Part shown: piece by piece, positions 11,401-19,463 of the stretch | How positions within the stretch are numbered: position 1 is the stretch's first letter | How the letters are laid out: every line of letters starts with the position of its first letter | Assembly (NCBI RefSeq): GCF_047272945.1 | Contig: NZ_JBKOPS010000003.1 | Span: forward strand, 1 to 64,000 | Direction of reading: 5' to 3' | DNA length: 64,000 nucleotides | From: Rubrolithibacter danxiaensis | Lineage (GTDB): Bacteria > Bacteroidota > Bacteroidia > Sphingobacteriales > Sphingobacteriaceae | Made by a program: the position numbers and the translations under genes | The notes under the pieces: generated by a model | What the model was told of the DNA's origin: nothing | The model's input: the letters and a program-made list of their open reading frames with translations, nothing else | The model's database searches: none

Positions 11401-12239
11401 GAACTTGCATTCAAGTTATCAGTAGCTGTCAAACGGAACACATAAGTTCCTGCTCCCAATCCGCTGATCGTTGTAGAACTGCTGGCAGGAGTACCTATCG
11501 TTACTGTACCTCCTGAAACACGACTCCAGCTATAAGACTTTATGGTTCCATCATCAGTAGCTGATCCGCTTAAAGTAACACTTGTTGCGGGCAAATGAAC
11601 AATTTTGTTTGAGCCCGCATTAACTATTGGTACTTTATTTGGTCCTAATGTAAAGTTAAAGGTAGCATTACCACATTTATTTACGACGACAGAATAGTTT
11701 CCGGGAGATGTTGCAGTATAAGAACTAGCGGCATTACCGCTAGCTACAGGTGCAGGAGTTCCTTCCTTAAACCACTGATAATAATATGGCTGGCCATTGG
11801 TGCTTGTAAAATAATTAGTAATATTAGCTACAAGAGTAGCGCTAGGACCATTAGAGAGAGTAGAAGGACCAGTTATATACCCGGTTGGGCTCCCGTAGAA
11901 AGTTACACTACTCCCCCCCACTGTGGCTGTACCGCAGCTTCCCGTGCCATCAACAATATAGGTTCCGCTTGAGGTAACGTTCATTAATAAAAGTGAACTT
12001 CCGGTTCCTTGAACAGTGTTGCCCACATAAGTAGATCCTACTCGAACTCGGTACGTAACGCCAACTTGTGATCCACTCAGATACAAGCTAGTAGATGGAC
12101 TACAAACGTTTCCTCCGCCAGTTATCGAATACTGATTTATACATTGAGCATAGTTTTGTTTACTTATTAGAAGGGCTAAAAAAATATAAAAGAATGTCTT
12201 CAAACTGATGTTAAAGAACATAGAATTTTTAGTTTTCAT
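5487..12239 (-). CDS. Giant secreted PKD / DUF6443 / RHS protein with toxin-like C-terminus
   Basis: 2250 residues with a signal peptide (FFYIFLALLISKQNYAQ). A cysteine-containing Ig-like region is followed by eight PKD-like domains (about residues 205-905). These are two copies of the same block of four, encoded by an identical DNA duplication. Two more Ig-like repeats (about 905-1085) lead into a DUF6443 domain (VQYLDGLGRIVENI) and a long YD-repeat body. The RHS core (GARFYDPVIGRF, NIDPDG) lies near residues 1990-2020. The last 230 residues are unrelated to the other RHS protein and end YEIGV-like (GVFEIGVNKNGVIDHRFFRP), a typical variable toxin module, possibly of the small RNase (BECR) type. 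Operon II member, 50 bases after the shell gene. The toxin activity is inferred. Confidence 0.85.
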   Translation of the reverse strand: MKTKNSMFFNISLKTFFYIFLALLISKQNYAQCINQYSITGGGNVCSPSTSLYLSGSQVGVTYRVRVGSTYVGNTVQGTGSSLLLMNVTSSGTYIVDGTGSCGTATVGGSSVTFYGSPTGYITGPSTLSNGPSATLVANITNYFTSTNGQPYYYQWFKEGTPAPVASGNAASSYTATSPGNYSVVVNKCGNATFNFTLGPNKVPIVNAGSNKIVHLPATSVTLSGSATDDGTIKSYSWSRVSGGTVTIGTPASSSTTISGLGAGTYVFRLTATDNLNASSSDDVTVIVNRLPVADAGPDLTVRTSSVTINGSATDADGTVVSAVWSKISGPAVSMPGSGNAVMTINPIPVGNYVFRLTVTDNNGGQSVDDVSVKVNQLPIAKAGADQVVQYPGGATTLSGSGTDNDGTIQTYTWTKVSGGAVTIINNTPTVVTLSGMVPGAYVFRLTVTDNMGETASDDVLITVNNQPTAKAGVDQVVQLPTNSVTLSGSGSDTDGTVASYAWTKLSGGAATITSSSSAITTVTGLIAGTYEFQLQVKDNNGGSGTDRVIVIANTPPVTNAGSNKIVHLPATSVTLSGSATDDGTIKSYSWSRVSGGTVTIGTPASSSTTISGLGAGTYVFRLTATDNLNASSSDDVTVIVNRLPVADAGPDLTVRTSSVTINGSATDADGTVVSAVWSKISGPAVSMPGSGNAVMTINPIPVGNYVFRLTVTDNNGGQSVDDVSVKVNQLPIAKAGADQVVQYPGGATTLSGSGTDNDGTIQTYTWTKVSGGAVTIINNTPTVVTLSGMVPGAYVFRLTVTDNMGETASDDVLITVNNQPTAKAGVDQVVQLPTNSVTLSGSGSDTDGTVASYAWTKLSGGAATITSSSSAITTVTGLIAGTYEFQLQVKDNNGGSGTDRVFINVYNPINPGSISPTSISVNYNTSPGQISGTVGTGGDESFSYQWETSSDNSNWTQIIGQTGLNYIPAKLTNSVFYRRKVSTGFSSAYTNTSFVNVYPQFLSGSVSPTAVTVIYNESAGPFTATIPTGGKTDDYIYQWQSSIDNLNWKDIQGKTSLQMVSDPIITKTYFRLAQISNGITAYSNVVEASIDVCSSISANLTDFENYVITYTPTEAGISDLNGAEACKTIKEVQYLDGLGRIVENINIAASPSFRDIVQIYEYDIFGRESKKYLPYVDDEVLNGNFKQNASLAQARFYNPVSPVPNVSAKVSLSDFPYSETNYDNSPLNRSVEQGFPGEYGQLSTSTTNRKGYSVKYEYISNNNISFGQSGENLNNSRKVFQYKVNITADGTRSLTYGTVTTYADGTLYVSITKDENWIVSDGRAGTAEEYKDKSGKVILKRTFNKNASIIEMLSTYYVYDDFGNLCFVLPPGVNPDSGTLPSTTALANFCYQYRYDERKRMIERKIPGKQVEYFAYNKLDQLVASQDARLRGSKYWAYTKYDAQGRVIATGWWGDGAVYSQAALQAKIDAVPVLWETRAAQGLGYDNTAWPEGSIDFYSVNYYDDYDVYNLPAETYDYVSYGTNVKSNATKGLLTATLTRSVQNSTNKWIVNYYDEKGRVIQVKKNNHLSGTDRVDNVYNFTDQLVQSQRTHTKAGAITTILTSYTYDHIGRKIDTKVKISTNPEVTISHNEYNELGQLVDKKLHQKSGQSKYLQSVDYRYTIRGWLSSINDPALAVNSLNDDDATTDDDKFGMSLSYENSTIPSYNGNIGKINWKTNKQVQLSFDFRYDKLNRLLQAESSTVAGTKDRNYSEYLDYDRMGNIVTLGRYANISGVRNQIDSLMYSYSGNQLTRVDDISSNTNRTLGFNDNGSMLANEIVYDSNGNLDKDMNKGISDIHYSVLNTIDAITFSNGDKIEYEYDRLGAKLKKKVTIGGVVTSITDYIDGIQYDTPQGGTAALSFIQTEEGRARWNGTAYIYEYDLKDHLGNTRVTIQPTADDATESTATVVQENGYYPFGADMPNLNYTLGVKNRYLYNGKELQEEKGLNWYDYGARFYDPVIGRFTTVDPLAEMYQHWSPYNYTTNNPFCNIDPDGRSPQSLTSRYIDPNGNTILNTNDGRDDVFMVPWNRINEFKENAEVSGQEYTDRIGWNNVWRSQFKKVATEAQLNEIGYNGLHSEEAKDISVKMFVTKDYGLLDDLSYAELKAQWNDPVLVVGSLLAFAHAGVGVAEDIATPKYASRVRARGVEDPKSHNFPYSFDKAILSTKPRVTSSGYKIYTLEGIMNDKQGVFEIGVNKNGVIDHRFFRPSK
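9535..10562 (-). repeat. Tandem duplication, downstream copy (four PKD domains)
   Basis: 1,028 bases repeated with a period of 1,059 bases; the partner copy is 10594-11621. The boundaries were set by aligning the flanks: identity begins at ACCCTGTCGG and ends after GAGCCCGCATT. All compared segments are identical, including third codon positions. The copy encodes about residues 560-902 of the RHS protein. Confidence 0.9.
10594..11621 (-). repeat. Tandem duplication, upstream copy (four PKD domains)
   Basis: Partner of the repeat at 9535-10562, in frame and encoding about residues 207-549. The 31-base link between the copies encodes IANTPPVTNAG-type sequence that restores the PKD register. 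Such identity indicates a recent duplication or ongoing gene conversion. Confidence 0.9.
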
Positions 12240-12289
12240 ATTTATTAATAAATTGAAATTTCTACAAACAGGGAATTACAATAAGATTA

Positions 12290-15200
12290 CTATGGTATGT
12301 ATATGTCTTTCAAATCAGAAGAAATAGCATTACAATAAGTTCCGGTAGTCATCAACTTAAATCGATAGGTTCTCCCTTTATTGGGAACAGTAGTGGATAT
12401 CGCATTTACATTCACAGGCACCGTAACATTTTTATATATCTCCCCGGTAACAGGATCTGAAATAAATAATATTTGGCTGCTAGCATACTGAGAAGCTCCA
12501 TAACAACTAACTGTTATGTCTAAGCTGGGCCCGTTAGTAACAGACTGAACTACAGGCTTGGTACATTCAGGCGTAACACATAGTCCCTTGGTGTTGGCAT
12601 ATTCCTGTCCCTTAGCTTCAATTTCAGCAAATCCTTGTTCATTGGCTTCGCCAAAATGAATTATAGAAGTGTAGGTTCCTGCTTCAATAGTATAAGGAAC
12701 AATGGTGCCGATACCAGCACCACTAGCGCAGTTATTTTTGGTGAAATTTTTTGTTAAAGTGATATTAGAAAAAGTTTTTGTATTAGACCCATCCCAATTT
12801 TTACTATAGTTGTAATCAAAACTCTTTACAATATTGCCATCTTGGTCTCTGACCTGCTTTAAACGATTAAAAGAATCATATTGATAAAAAGAGGTAAGAC
12901 TTTTTTGATCTGTCCGTGATGTTAATCCAACTAATGGTTTATAATTATAAGTGGTCATTTCGGCATCCGAAGGAATTAATCTGATATCATCAATTACAAT
13001 TAAACCACTGACATCAATGCTAGATGTTCCAGAAGGAACTGTATGCTCAAAGTAATTCCATTCATTAGAATTCCTTAACAAAGTTCCTTGCATATTATTA
13101 ACAGTTGCTGATGTACTACTTTTAGTCCAATAAGAAACAATGTAACTCTTTGATGTATTAAGTCCTGTTTTCGAGATCGCTCCGTTACTTAAATTATAAG
13201 ATTTACTACCACTATAACCTTGGCTTATATCTCTAATTGTCGACGGGAGGTTCCATTTACCCATGCCATCCGAGTCGAAACTTGTATACGCGTAATCATT
13301 GTTCGCAACATTTGATGCTTCGGCGATTAAGTAGCAATAATTATAGTCCCACAAATAACCTTTTTTGCTGTCGCCATCTGCCTGGGCCTCTACAACATTT
13401 CCACTTATATCGTATTTATATGAGATAGCAGGATTTACATTGTATTGAATATCTCTAGAATTGGATGGCACAGAACTAGAGAAATTAACTAAGGGAGCAA
13501 TGGGAGTAATAGTATAAATATTGGCTAAACTGATAAGACCATCATGAAAACCATACTCATTATAAATTGCGCTTACAGTATTCCCGTTTACTTTTTTAAT
13601 AGTTTCAATGGGATAATCCAGCATGTTTTTACTTCTCATACCGTCAGTAAAATCCCCTAAAGCTGAGTAATCAGAAGGATAATAAGTTTGCTCATTTATA
13701 ATTTCTCCACTACTATTGATAGATTGGACAAGTGCAAGTTGCTGATACTTATTGTAATTGTACGCAGTTGTATTAATAATAATGTTGTCGACATCATATA
13801 AGCCCTCAATTTTTTTAATTAAATTAACTTTGGCAATTTTAATAGGGTAAAAATATAGGAGTAACTGGCTTGGATTGAAGACTCCACTGGCATATATCAA
13901 ACAAGGAGCTGTTGGACTTGATGCAGAAATACTACCATATGAATAAGGAGGATGGTATTCAGACTTGAAACACCAGAACTGACTTCCTTCAGAAAGATTA
14001 TAATCATTCTCCACATAATGAACCGGGATATAAATCTCACCCTGCTTTTTATATTCGATTTGCTTTTTCAACATTCCATTCAGGAAAACAGGAGAACTGG
14101 GAACACCTGGCATTAATAAAGCCGAATAAGTATTGGAATTATCGGAGAAGCAGTTATAGATTAGTTCAGATTTGCCGTTACTAGAATCATCATCATAACT
14201 AATAGAAACTGTATCATAACCTACTAAAGCTCCATTTGCAGAATAACTATAATTAACGACTGGGTTTGAATATAAGCTCAAAACGGAGTAATTTATGTAA
14301 GCTGCAGGAATATAACCTTCTATCTGAGAGGTTGAGCATGCGATAATATCATTAAATATATTTTCATACTGATGATTGGCGGGACAATCTGCACTTACGA
14401 ATGTTGAGGCATTAGTGGGAGTGTAAACCCTATAAAACAAAGGGTTCACCATTAGCTTACCTCCTTTATACTCGTATTTTCGGTTGGAACTAATGTTTCC
14501 ATCAGTATTATATGTTACTATTGATTTTATCCGAAGACCTCCCACATCAGTTATTGGCTCCGTGTCAGTCAATTGGAAATCTTTATAAGTCACTGCAATT
14601 GAAGCTATGGTTTTACTATAGTCAGTTGTAAGTGGAGAATCGTCCGGATAATTAGCTGTAAGCCGATATTTCCCCGGTTTCAAAATTTCTTGGATATCAA
14701 GATCCCCATATCCTTCCTGAACAATTGCTTTTGATAGATCATAAGTATGATCAGGAGTAAGCGTCCATTGATTCAAAGTGGTATCAAAATATTCAAGAGT
14801 AGCATAAAGACCTTTATTAGGAGCGTTAATGTTATAAGTTGTACATGTACTATTTGCACAGTTGGCCACACGGTATCCGCAGCAGAATAAAGTAATATGT
14901 ATTTTCGAAGGATTTCCTGCTACTTGGTAATTGATATCCGGAATATCAAATATCTTCTGATCTACTCCTACCCCATAATCTATTACTCTTACAGTTTTAT
15001 CAGTAACATTTGTAAAACTCAAATTACTACTTTTTATTTGATTAGATTCATATCTGAAGGCAGTATAGGCGCCAGTTGGATAGAGAATTCCTTTTAGGGA
15101 TGAAGCCTCCATATAAACTTTATTAGAGCTACGCCTTGCTAAACCACTTGGGGTACCAGCATTTAATGCAGAATAAGGTATATTGCTATCCCAATAACCT

Positions 15201-16606
15201 AACTTATTATAATCTGGCAATGAATTAGTATTTGCGTTCGCCCCATTATAAAATCCCCATAAGTCTTGAGAAAGGGAAGTTTTAGGAGGAAGAAGAGTCG
15301 AATTGTAAACAAATTTATAAGCTGGAAGATTAGTTATTTGAAATCCATCCGATGTTTCAACCTTCAGTAGCTTTAATCTCTTTTTTTTATTATCATCCGA
15401 GGGATTATACGGAGTTTGACCCGCACATAAACTACTGGTAAAAATGGAACTACTAGTAGTCCAATCATTCTCTTGGGAAACAGGGGCAGAATTAAAATAA
15501 TCGTATTGGAAATTAATTTGTTTAACTGGTACATTTGGATCAATGTTATTATAAAGTTTAATAGCATCCAACTTCTTGGTATTCTCCATGTCCAACCTTC
15601 CACTTACCAAAAATTTAAGACTACCTGTTGGAAACTTAACTTCATCTAACCAATAGTTTTCAACGGTGCTAAAATTCTGTGATCTGTTTATTGTGGAAAT
15701 ATTAAGCCCTTTGTAACTCTCTCCAAAGTCGATTTTCGACCAACTTTCATTTAAGGTGGGTAAAGTTCTTGAGGTAGTTTTAGTATAGCTGAAACTGACT
15801 TCTTTTTTATCCGGATAGATGATTTTACTCAAATACCATGTGCGTGAAATGACAGGTTGTTTTGTTGGTTCTTCGCAAGTTCTGGGAGTAGAAGTATATC
15901 CAATTATATCAAAAATAAATTGAGTCCCATCTGGAGCAATAGCTTCGATAGAAGTAGTCGTAGAGTTGTTTTTTCTCAAGATGATATTCTGTTTATCTAA
16001 ACAGACACCATTTTTCAAATCAGGAAATATACACTTACCTGAATAGTGACCAAAATTAAATGAGAATAAGTCATATTCAAAATTACTTTTATTTACCTTT
16101 TCATACGGATAAGAAGTTACTTGACCGTTCGAATTATTATAACATAAACCTGCTTCAACAATATTAGTAGAACTGCCAAAATTATAGTGGTATGAAGAAT
16201 AAGGCTTTGGTGCTGAATCATAATCATCCATATAGAACCCATTAGTCTCATTATCTGGTTCGCCTACAATAATTTCCTGTATTACTCCTCCGATGCCTAA
16301 ATTCCACCCTAAACCTACCCAAGAGGCCTCCTCATTTACTCTAATCCCACCCGTGTGATAACTTAAATTGATAGGAAGACTTATACTATTCTCTTTTATA
16401 TCAAATAATGGGATACTGATATCTGCAGTGCCATTAAAAGAATTGACAGGTACTTCATTAAATTTCAACAGAGAAGCTACATTAGGCGGTTGAGGAATAA
16501 TTTTCTTGTTTAGCTCAGTGTAAGAACCTGTAGATTGACTGTAGGAATTTAAAGAGAATAAGATAAGTGTAATACAAATTTTAAAAAAAATACTGGAGCG
16601 CTTCAT
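12290..16606 (-). CDS. Secreted SpvB-like shell protein with DUF5977 domain
   Basis: 1438 residues with a signal peptide (ILFSLNSYSQ). The N-terminal part matches the other shell proteins: SIPLFDI, LSYHTGGIRV and SWVGLGWNLGIGG (about residues 80-105). A long beta-rich body follows, with a carbohydrate-binding-like segment before YD repeats (FYQYDSFNRLKQVRDQDGN). A DUF5977-type domain lies at about 1280-1345 (NFTKNNC, GQEYANTKG), then a fibronectin-like tail. First gene of operon II, 35 bases behind the palindrome promoter. A TcB-like role, forming half of a hollow shell with the next RHS protein, is my inference. Confidence 0.8.
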   Translation of the reverse strand: MKRSSIFFKICITLILFSLNSYSQSTGSYTELNKKIIPQPPNVASLLKFNEVPVNSFNGTADISIPLFDIKENSISLPINLSYHTGGIRVNEEASWVGLGWNLGIGGVIQEIIVGEPDNETNGFYMDDYDSAPKPYSSYHYNFGSSTNIVEAGLCYNNSNGQVTSYPYEKVNKSNFEYDLFSFNFGHYSGKCIFPDLKNGVCLDKQNIILRKNNSTTTSIEAIAPDGTQFIFDIIGYTSTPRTCEEPTKQPVISRTWYLSKIIYPDKKEVSFSYTKTTSRTLPTLNESWSKIDFGESYKGLNISTINRSQNFSTVENYWLDEVKFPTGSLKFLVSGRLDMENTKKLDAIKLYNNIDPNVPVKQINFQYDYFNSAPVSQENDWTTSSSIFTSSLCAGQTPYNPSDDNKKKRLKLLKVETSDGFQITNLPAYKFVYNSTLLPPKTSLSQDLWGFYNGANANTNSLPDYNKLGYWDSNIPYSALNAGTPSGLARRSSNKVYMEASSLKGILYPTGAYTAFRYESNQIKSSNLSFTNVTDKTVRVIDYGVGVDQKIFDIPDINYQVAGNPSKIHITLFCCGYRVANCANSTCTTYNINAPNKGLYATLEYFDTTLNQWTLTPDHTYDLSKAIVQEGYGDLDIQEILKPGKYRLTANYPDDSPLTTDYSKTIASIAVTYKDFQLTDTEPITDVGGLRIKSIVTYNTDGNISSNRKYEYKGGKLMVNPLFYRVYTPTNASTFVSADCPANHQYENIFNDIIACSTSQIEGYIPAAYINYSVLSLYSNPVVNYSYSANGALVGYDTVSISYDDDSSNGKSELIYNCFSDNSNTYSALLMPGVPSSPVFLNGMLKKQIEYKKQGEIYIPVHYVENDYNLSEGSQFWCFKSEYHPPYSYGSISASSPTAPCLIYASGVFNPSQLLLYFYPIKIAKVNLIKKIEGLYDVDNIIINTTAYNYNKYQQLALVQSINSSGEIINEQTYYPSDYSALGDFTDGMRSKNMLDYPIETIKKVNGNTVSAIYNEYGFHDGLISLANIYTITPIAPLVNFSSSVPSNSRDIQYNVNPAISYKYDISGNVVEAQADGDSKKGYLWDYNYCYLIAEASNVANNDYAYTSFDSDGMGKWNLPSTIRDISQGYSGSKSYNLSNGAISKTGLNTSKSYIVSYWTKSSTSATVNNMQGTLLRNSNEWNYFEHTVPSGTSSIDVSGLIVIDDIRLIPSDAEMTTYNYKPLVGLTSRTDQKSLTSFYQYDSFNRLKQVRDQDGNIVKSFDYNYSKNWDGSNTKTFSNITLTKNFTKNNCASGAGIGTIVPYTIEAGTYTSIIHFGEANEQGFAEIEAKGQEYANTKGLCVTPECTKPVVQSVTNGPSLDITVSCYGASQYASSQILFISDPVTGEIYKNVTVPVNVNAISTTVPNKGRTYRFKLMTTGTYCNAISSDLKDIYIP

Positions 16607-16624
16607 TTTTAATTTTTAACCTTA

Positions 16625-16660
16625 CAAATATGGGAAAGCAGACTGCAGTCATACTGCAGT
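16625..16660 (-). promoter_or_regulatory. Promoter with ACTGCAGT palindrome, operon II
   Basis: ACTGCAGT (16642-16649), spacer CAT, ACTGCAGT (16653-16660). On the minus strand, exactly 9 bases lie between the repeat and a -7-like box CATATTTG (16632-16625). The start codon is 18 bases further on. Same layout as at 4614-4652 and 29816-29851. Confidence 0.7.
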
Positions 16661-17031
16661 GGAGAAAAAAATGAAAAGATTTTAACAGGAAGGAAAAAGC
16701 TGAAAAGATTTCTTATTAGAACAAAATTGAAAATAAGATTCGCTAGTGAAGGGCTACGTATTATTCGAATACGCAAGTTAAATTTAAAATCTTTGATAAA
16801 AATAGTTTAACTCTACTCTTACGTTAGCATTACTAATATCCGTGCATTAACTCCTATAAATTGCTAGTTGATTTATACTTTATAGAATTGAACAGATACA
16901 TGCTTGATCTACAATTACCCGATTAAGAGACCTAATTCTTCTCGTTTCATTAATATACATTTATAAAAAGAGAGATTTCTTCACGTGGATTCAATCGCCA
17001 AATTCGGAAGCAGGAAACGGCTTAAGACCAG
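16661..17031. other. Gene-free stretch upstream of operon II
   Basis: AT-rich sequence between the end of the helix-turn-helix gene and the operon II promoter. No frame with coding character and no strong terminator was seen. Confidence 0.4.
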
Positions 17032-17376
17032 CTATGCTAATAACATCATAACATCTGAATACATAGGAATATCTGCTTCAATTAATCTTGCAATAATTCT
17101 TTTGATTTCATCCGGTGATTCTTCTGGTTCAGTTCCTTTGTCTTCTACCACCTTTTGGAACCGGACCGAGAAAGATCCATCGTTGGTGTATAGATAACTC
17201 TTACTGGTCTTACAATATTTTATATCTGCACCAAGGGCTCGCATGACGTCCAAAAAATCATACATAGCACGTTGTGAAATATTTAAATGAGAGGCAAGTT
17301 CGGAAGGACTTCCGGTACTTTTTGTTCGGATAAGAAAATCCACGGTCTCCAGGCGAATGAAGAATTGCAATGACAT
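17032..17376 (-). CDS. Helix-turn-helix regulator-like protein
   Basis: 114 residues. The N-terminal half reads as a winged helix-turn-helix: IRLETVDFLI, then SPSELASHLNISQRAMYDFLD, where the second helix would contact DNA. The remainder is basic, then acidic (EPEESPDEIKR), with no recognisable ligand-binding domain. It is the last gene of the pseudopilin operon, 61 bases after the GspF-like gene, and lies between the two RHS operons. It is therefore the nearest candidate to bind the ACTGCAGT palindromes, but nothing in the sequence proves this. Confidence 0.65.
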   Translation of the reverse strand: MSLQFFIRLETVDFLIRTKSTGSPSELASHLNISQRAMYDFLDVMRALGADIKYCKTSKSYLYTNDGSFSVRFQKVVEDKGTEPEESPDEIKRIIARLIEADIPMYSDVMMLLA

Positions 17377-17437
17377 AGTAAATGAGAGTTTATTGGTTAG
17401 CGGTAAAAATTTTTTCTATATATGTATTATTAAAGAT

Positions 17438-18577
17438 TTAAAAACTATTACTCATCTGGAACATAGGGAGGTACATGGCAATCAGTATAACTCCGACAAT
17501 TACACCTAAAAAAATAATGATCAGTGGTTCCAGAAGACTACTTATTGTGTTTGTACGATATTCTACTTCCTCCGTATATTGTAATGCTATTTTTTCGAAA
17601 AAGTAATCCAGCCTGTTCACTTCCTCTCCAACTTTAATTAGCTGAATTAATTTTGAAGGGTAAAAGCCGAACTGTGACAAGCTTTCATACAGCGATTTTC
17701 CAGTTAAAATATCCTGTTCCACTTTTAATAGGGAAACTTCAACGGGATAAAATTCAATCATTTGACGAACCAGGCCAATTGATTTTAACAGGGGTGTATT
17801 TGTGCTTATTAGTAAACGCATGGTATTGGCAAAGCGTGCCAGATAAATTTTAGCAGTTATTTCTCCCAATACAGGTATTTTTAGAACAACGTGCGAAATT
17901 ATCTTTCGGACTGGTTCCTTACTTCTTGTAAAAAAATAGCTTAAACCTACTGCAATCACGGTTAGCAGAAAAAAGATAAAATACTTATCAACTGTGGCAG
18001 AAACCGAAAGGATAAAAGAAGTTATCCAGGGAAGTTTTCCTCCAAACCGTAGAAAAATATCTGCAAACATGGGCACGACGAATTTTATCATAAAAAATAC
18101 CGCCCCTAAAGAAGTGAGTAATACAATTACCGGGTAAGTTATTGCACTTATTATCTTTCTTCTTTGCTGTATTTTACTTTTGTAAAATTTTGCCAGGTCT
18201 GTTAATACCTCTCCTATTCTGCCTGTTTCCTCACCGATTCTTAATGTATGGAACTCGTATCCACTGAACTTTTCTGTTATCCTGAGTGATTCAGACAGCG
18301 AACTTCCGGCAAGTACTCTTTCTTTTACAGATTCGAACAGTTTTTTATCTTTTGCTTTTCCCTGATCAACCAATATCAGGTCCAATGCCGTTCTAAAATC
18401 AATCCCTGATGAAATTAGCGTGCTTAGTTCCAGGTAAAACGCTTCCTTCTTTTTATCAGAAAGCTGCTTTTTGCCAAATGAAATGTCTTTGTTCAACAGG
18501 TCAATCAGGGAAAAGCTTTTATTGTTTTCCGGCTTCGGTTTTTGCAGTTTATAGCGTGAAATATCAATAGAAGGCAT
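17438..18577 (-). CDS. GspF/PilC-family inner-membrane platform protein
   Basis: 379 residues with the two-lobe layout of type II secretion / type IV pilus platform proteins: a T2SSF domain at about 45-165, membrane segments near 147-172 and 197-215, a second T2SSF domain near 245-365 and a final membrane helix. Family motifs are visible (STLISSGI, GEETGRIGEVL, LLISTNTPLLKS, VGEEVNRLD). In known systems this protein links the assembly ATPase to pseudopilins. It follows the pseudopilin genes by 45 bases. No ATPase (GspE) or secretin (GspD) gene lies in this window. Confidence 0.9.
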   Translation of the reverse strand: MPSIDISRYKLQKPKPENNKSFSLIDLLNKDISFGKKQLSDKKKEAFYLELSTLISSGIDFRTALDLILVDQGKAKDKKLFESVKERVLAGSSLSESLRITEKFSGYEFHTLRIGEETGRIGEVLTDLAKFYKSKIQQRRKIISAITYPVIVLLTSLGAVFFMIKFVVPMFADIFLRFGGKLPWITSFILSVSATVDKYFIFFLLTVIAVGLSYFFTRSKEPVRKIISHVVLKIPVLGEITAKIYLARFANTMRLLISTNTPLLKSIGLVRQMIEFYPVEVSLLKVEQDILTGKSLYESLSQFGFYPSKLIQLIKVGEEVNRLDYFFEKIALQYTEEVEYRTNTISSLLEPLIIIFLGVIVGVILIAMYLPMFQMSNSF

Positions 18578-18622
18578 ATCTTGAGCGTTCGAAGTTTAAT
18601 TAAAAAATCAGATTATATGCGT

Positions 18623-19117
18623 TTACTCTTTCCCCTCTTCTTTTAAATTTATAAGGTCTTCTGAGGAGTATTCTTTTATAAAATCAAGCATTATTACCTG
18701 ATTATCTATTTTGGTACTAAAATTTAACCGGTCAACAATATCTCCTATGCTTGCTTCTCTGTTCTCGAAACTGCAAACAACATATTCATTTAATAAACGC
18801 AAGGTATCTGTTCGGATGTCGTACTGATTCCTTAGTATGTAATCCTTTAGAAAACGATACGAAACAATGCCTTTATCATCGATTGTCTGTATTCCACTTT
18901 CTGTTTTCATTATCCTTTTTGCCTGTAAAAAGTCTTTTCTTAAAATCTTATTCGTTAGACTAAATTCAGTAATTGATTTATTCTTGGAATTAAAAACGTG
19001 ATATAATTTATTTAAGATAGTATAAGAAGAAAAAGCAATACCTATTACTATTGCAGAAATCAGCATGGCAATTGTAAGTTCAAGGATTGTATATGCTTTA
19101 ATCTTGTTAATCTTCAT
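18623..19117 (-). CDS. Pseudopilin-like protein with prepilin leader
   Basis: The start is placed at the ATG at 19117, giving 164 residues; a longer frame starts at 19171. From 19117 the protein begins MKINKIKA followed by YTILELTIAMLISA, a short basic leader, a peptidase site after Ala and Glu at position 5 of the mature form. That is the prepilin signature. The start overlaps the preceding gene by 11 bases. The rest is soluble with no recognised domain. It is probably a minor pseudopilin (GspH/J-like). Confidence 0.8.
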   Translation of the reverse strand: MKINKIKAYTILELTIAMLISAIVIGIAFSSYTILNKLYHVFNSKNKSITEFSLTNKILRKDFLQAKRIMKTESGIQTIDDKGIVSYRFLKDYILRNQYDIRTDTLRLLNEYVVCSFENREASIGDIVDRLNFSTKIDNQVIMLDFIKEYSSEDLINLKEEGKE

Positions 19118-19463
19118 CTTTTTTAATAACCTGCTGTATTGAGTCCTTCTTCCCTCCCTCTGTTTCTGCAACTACTTTAAGGAGGTAGAGATCAGTATAT
19201 TGTTGATTATAAGGAATCAGCGTCTTTCTTAAAATTACGCTATCTTTTTCCAGTACTTCCTCACCCCAGCTTTTATTTTGTATCGATGTCTCTACAATGC
19301 CTCTCATTATTATCTGCATTTTTCTGCTGGTTGTGGAGGCTCCGGAATTCATTATTTTAATATAAATTCCCATGGCAACAGAAAATACAGCCATGATTAT
19401 TACCATAGAAATAATTACTTCTATTAATGTTGAAGCTGAAATTTTCTTTATTAACGAAGCCAT
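19107..19463 (-). CDS. Pseudopilin-like protein with prepilin leader
   Basis: 118 residues. The leader MASLIKKISA is followed by STLIEVIISMVIIMAVFSVA, with Glu at mature position 5, as in minor pseudopilins such as GspI. The start overlaps the end of the GspK-like gene by 13 bases, suggesting coupled translation. After the N-terminal helix there is a small soluble domain. Confidence 0.8.
   Translation of the reverse strand: MASLIKKISASTLIEVIISMVIIMAVFSVAMGIYIKIMNSGASTTSRKMQIIMRGIVETSIQNKSWGEEVLEKDSVILRKTLIPYNQQYTDLYLLKVVAETEGGKKDSIQQVIKKDED

Noticed and set aside
9535..11621. The 1-kb repeat as an insertion sequence or CRISPR
   Set aside because: It is an in-frame coding duplication of PKD domains with no transposase or spacers.
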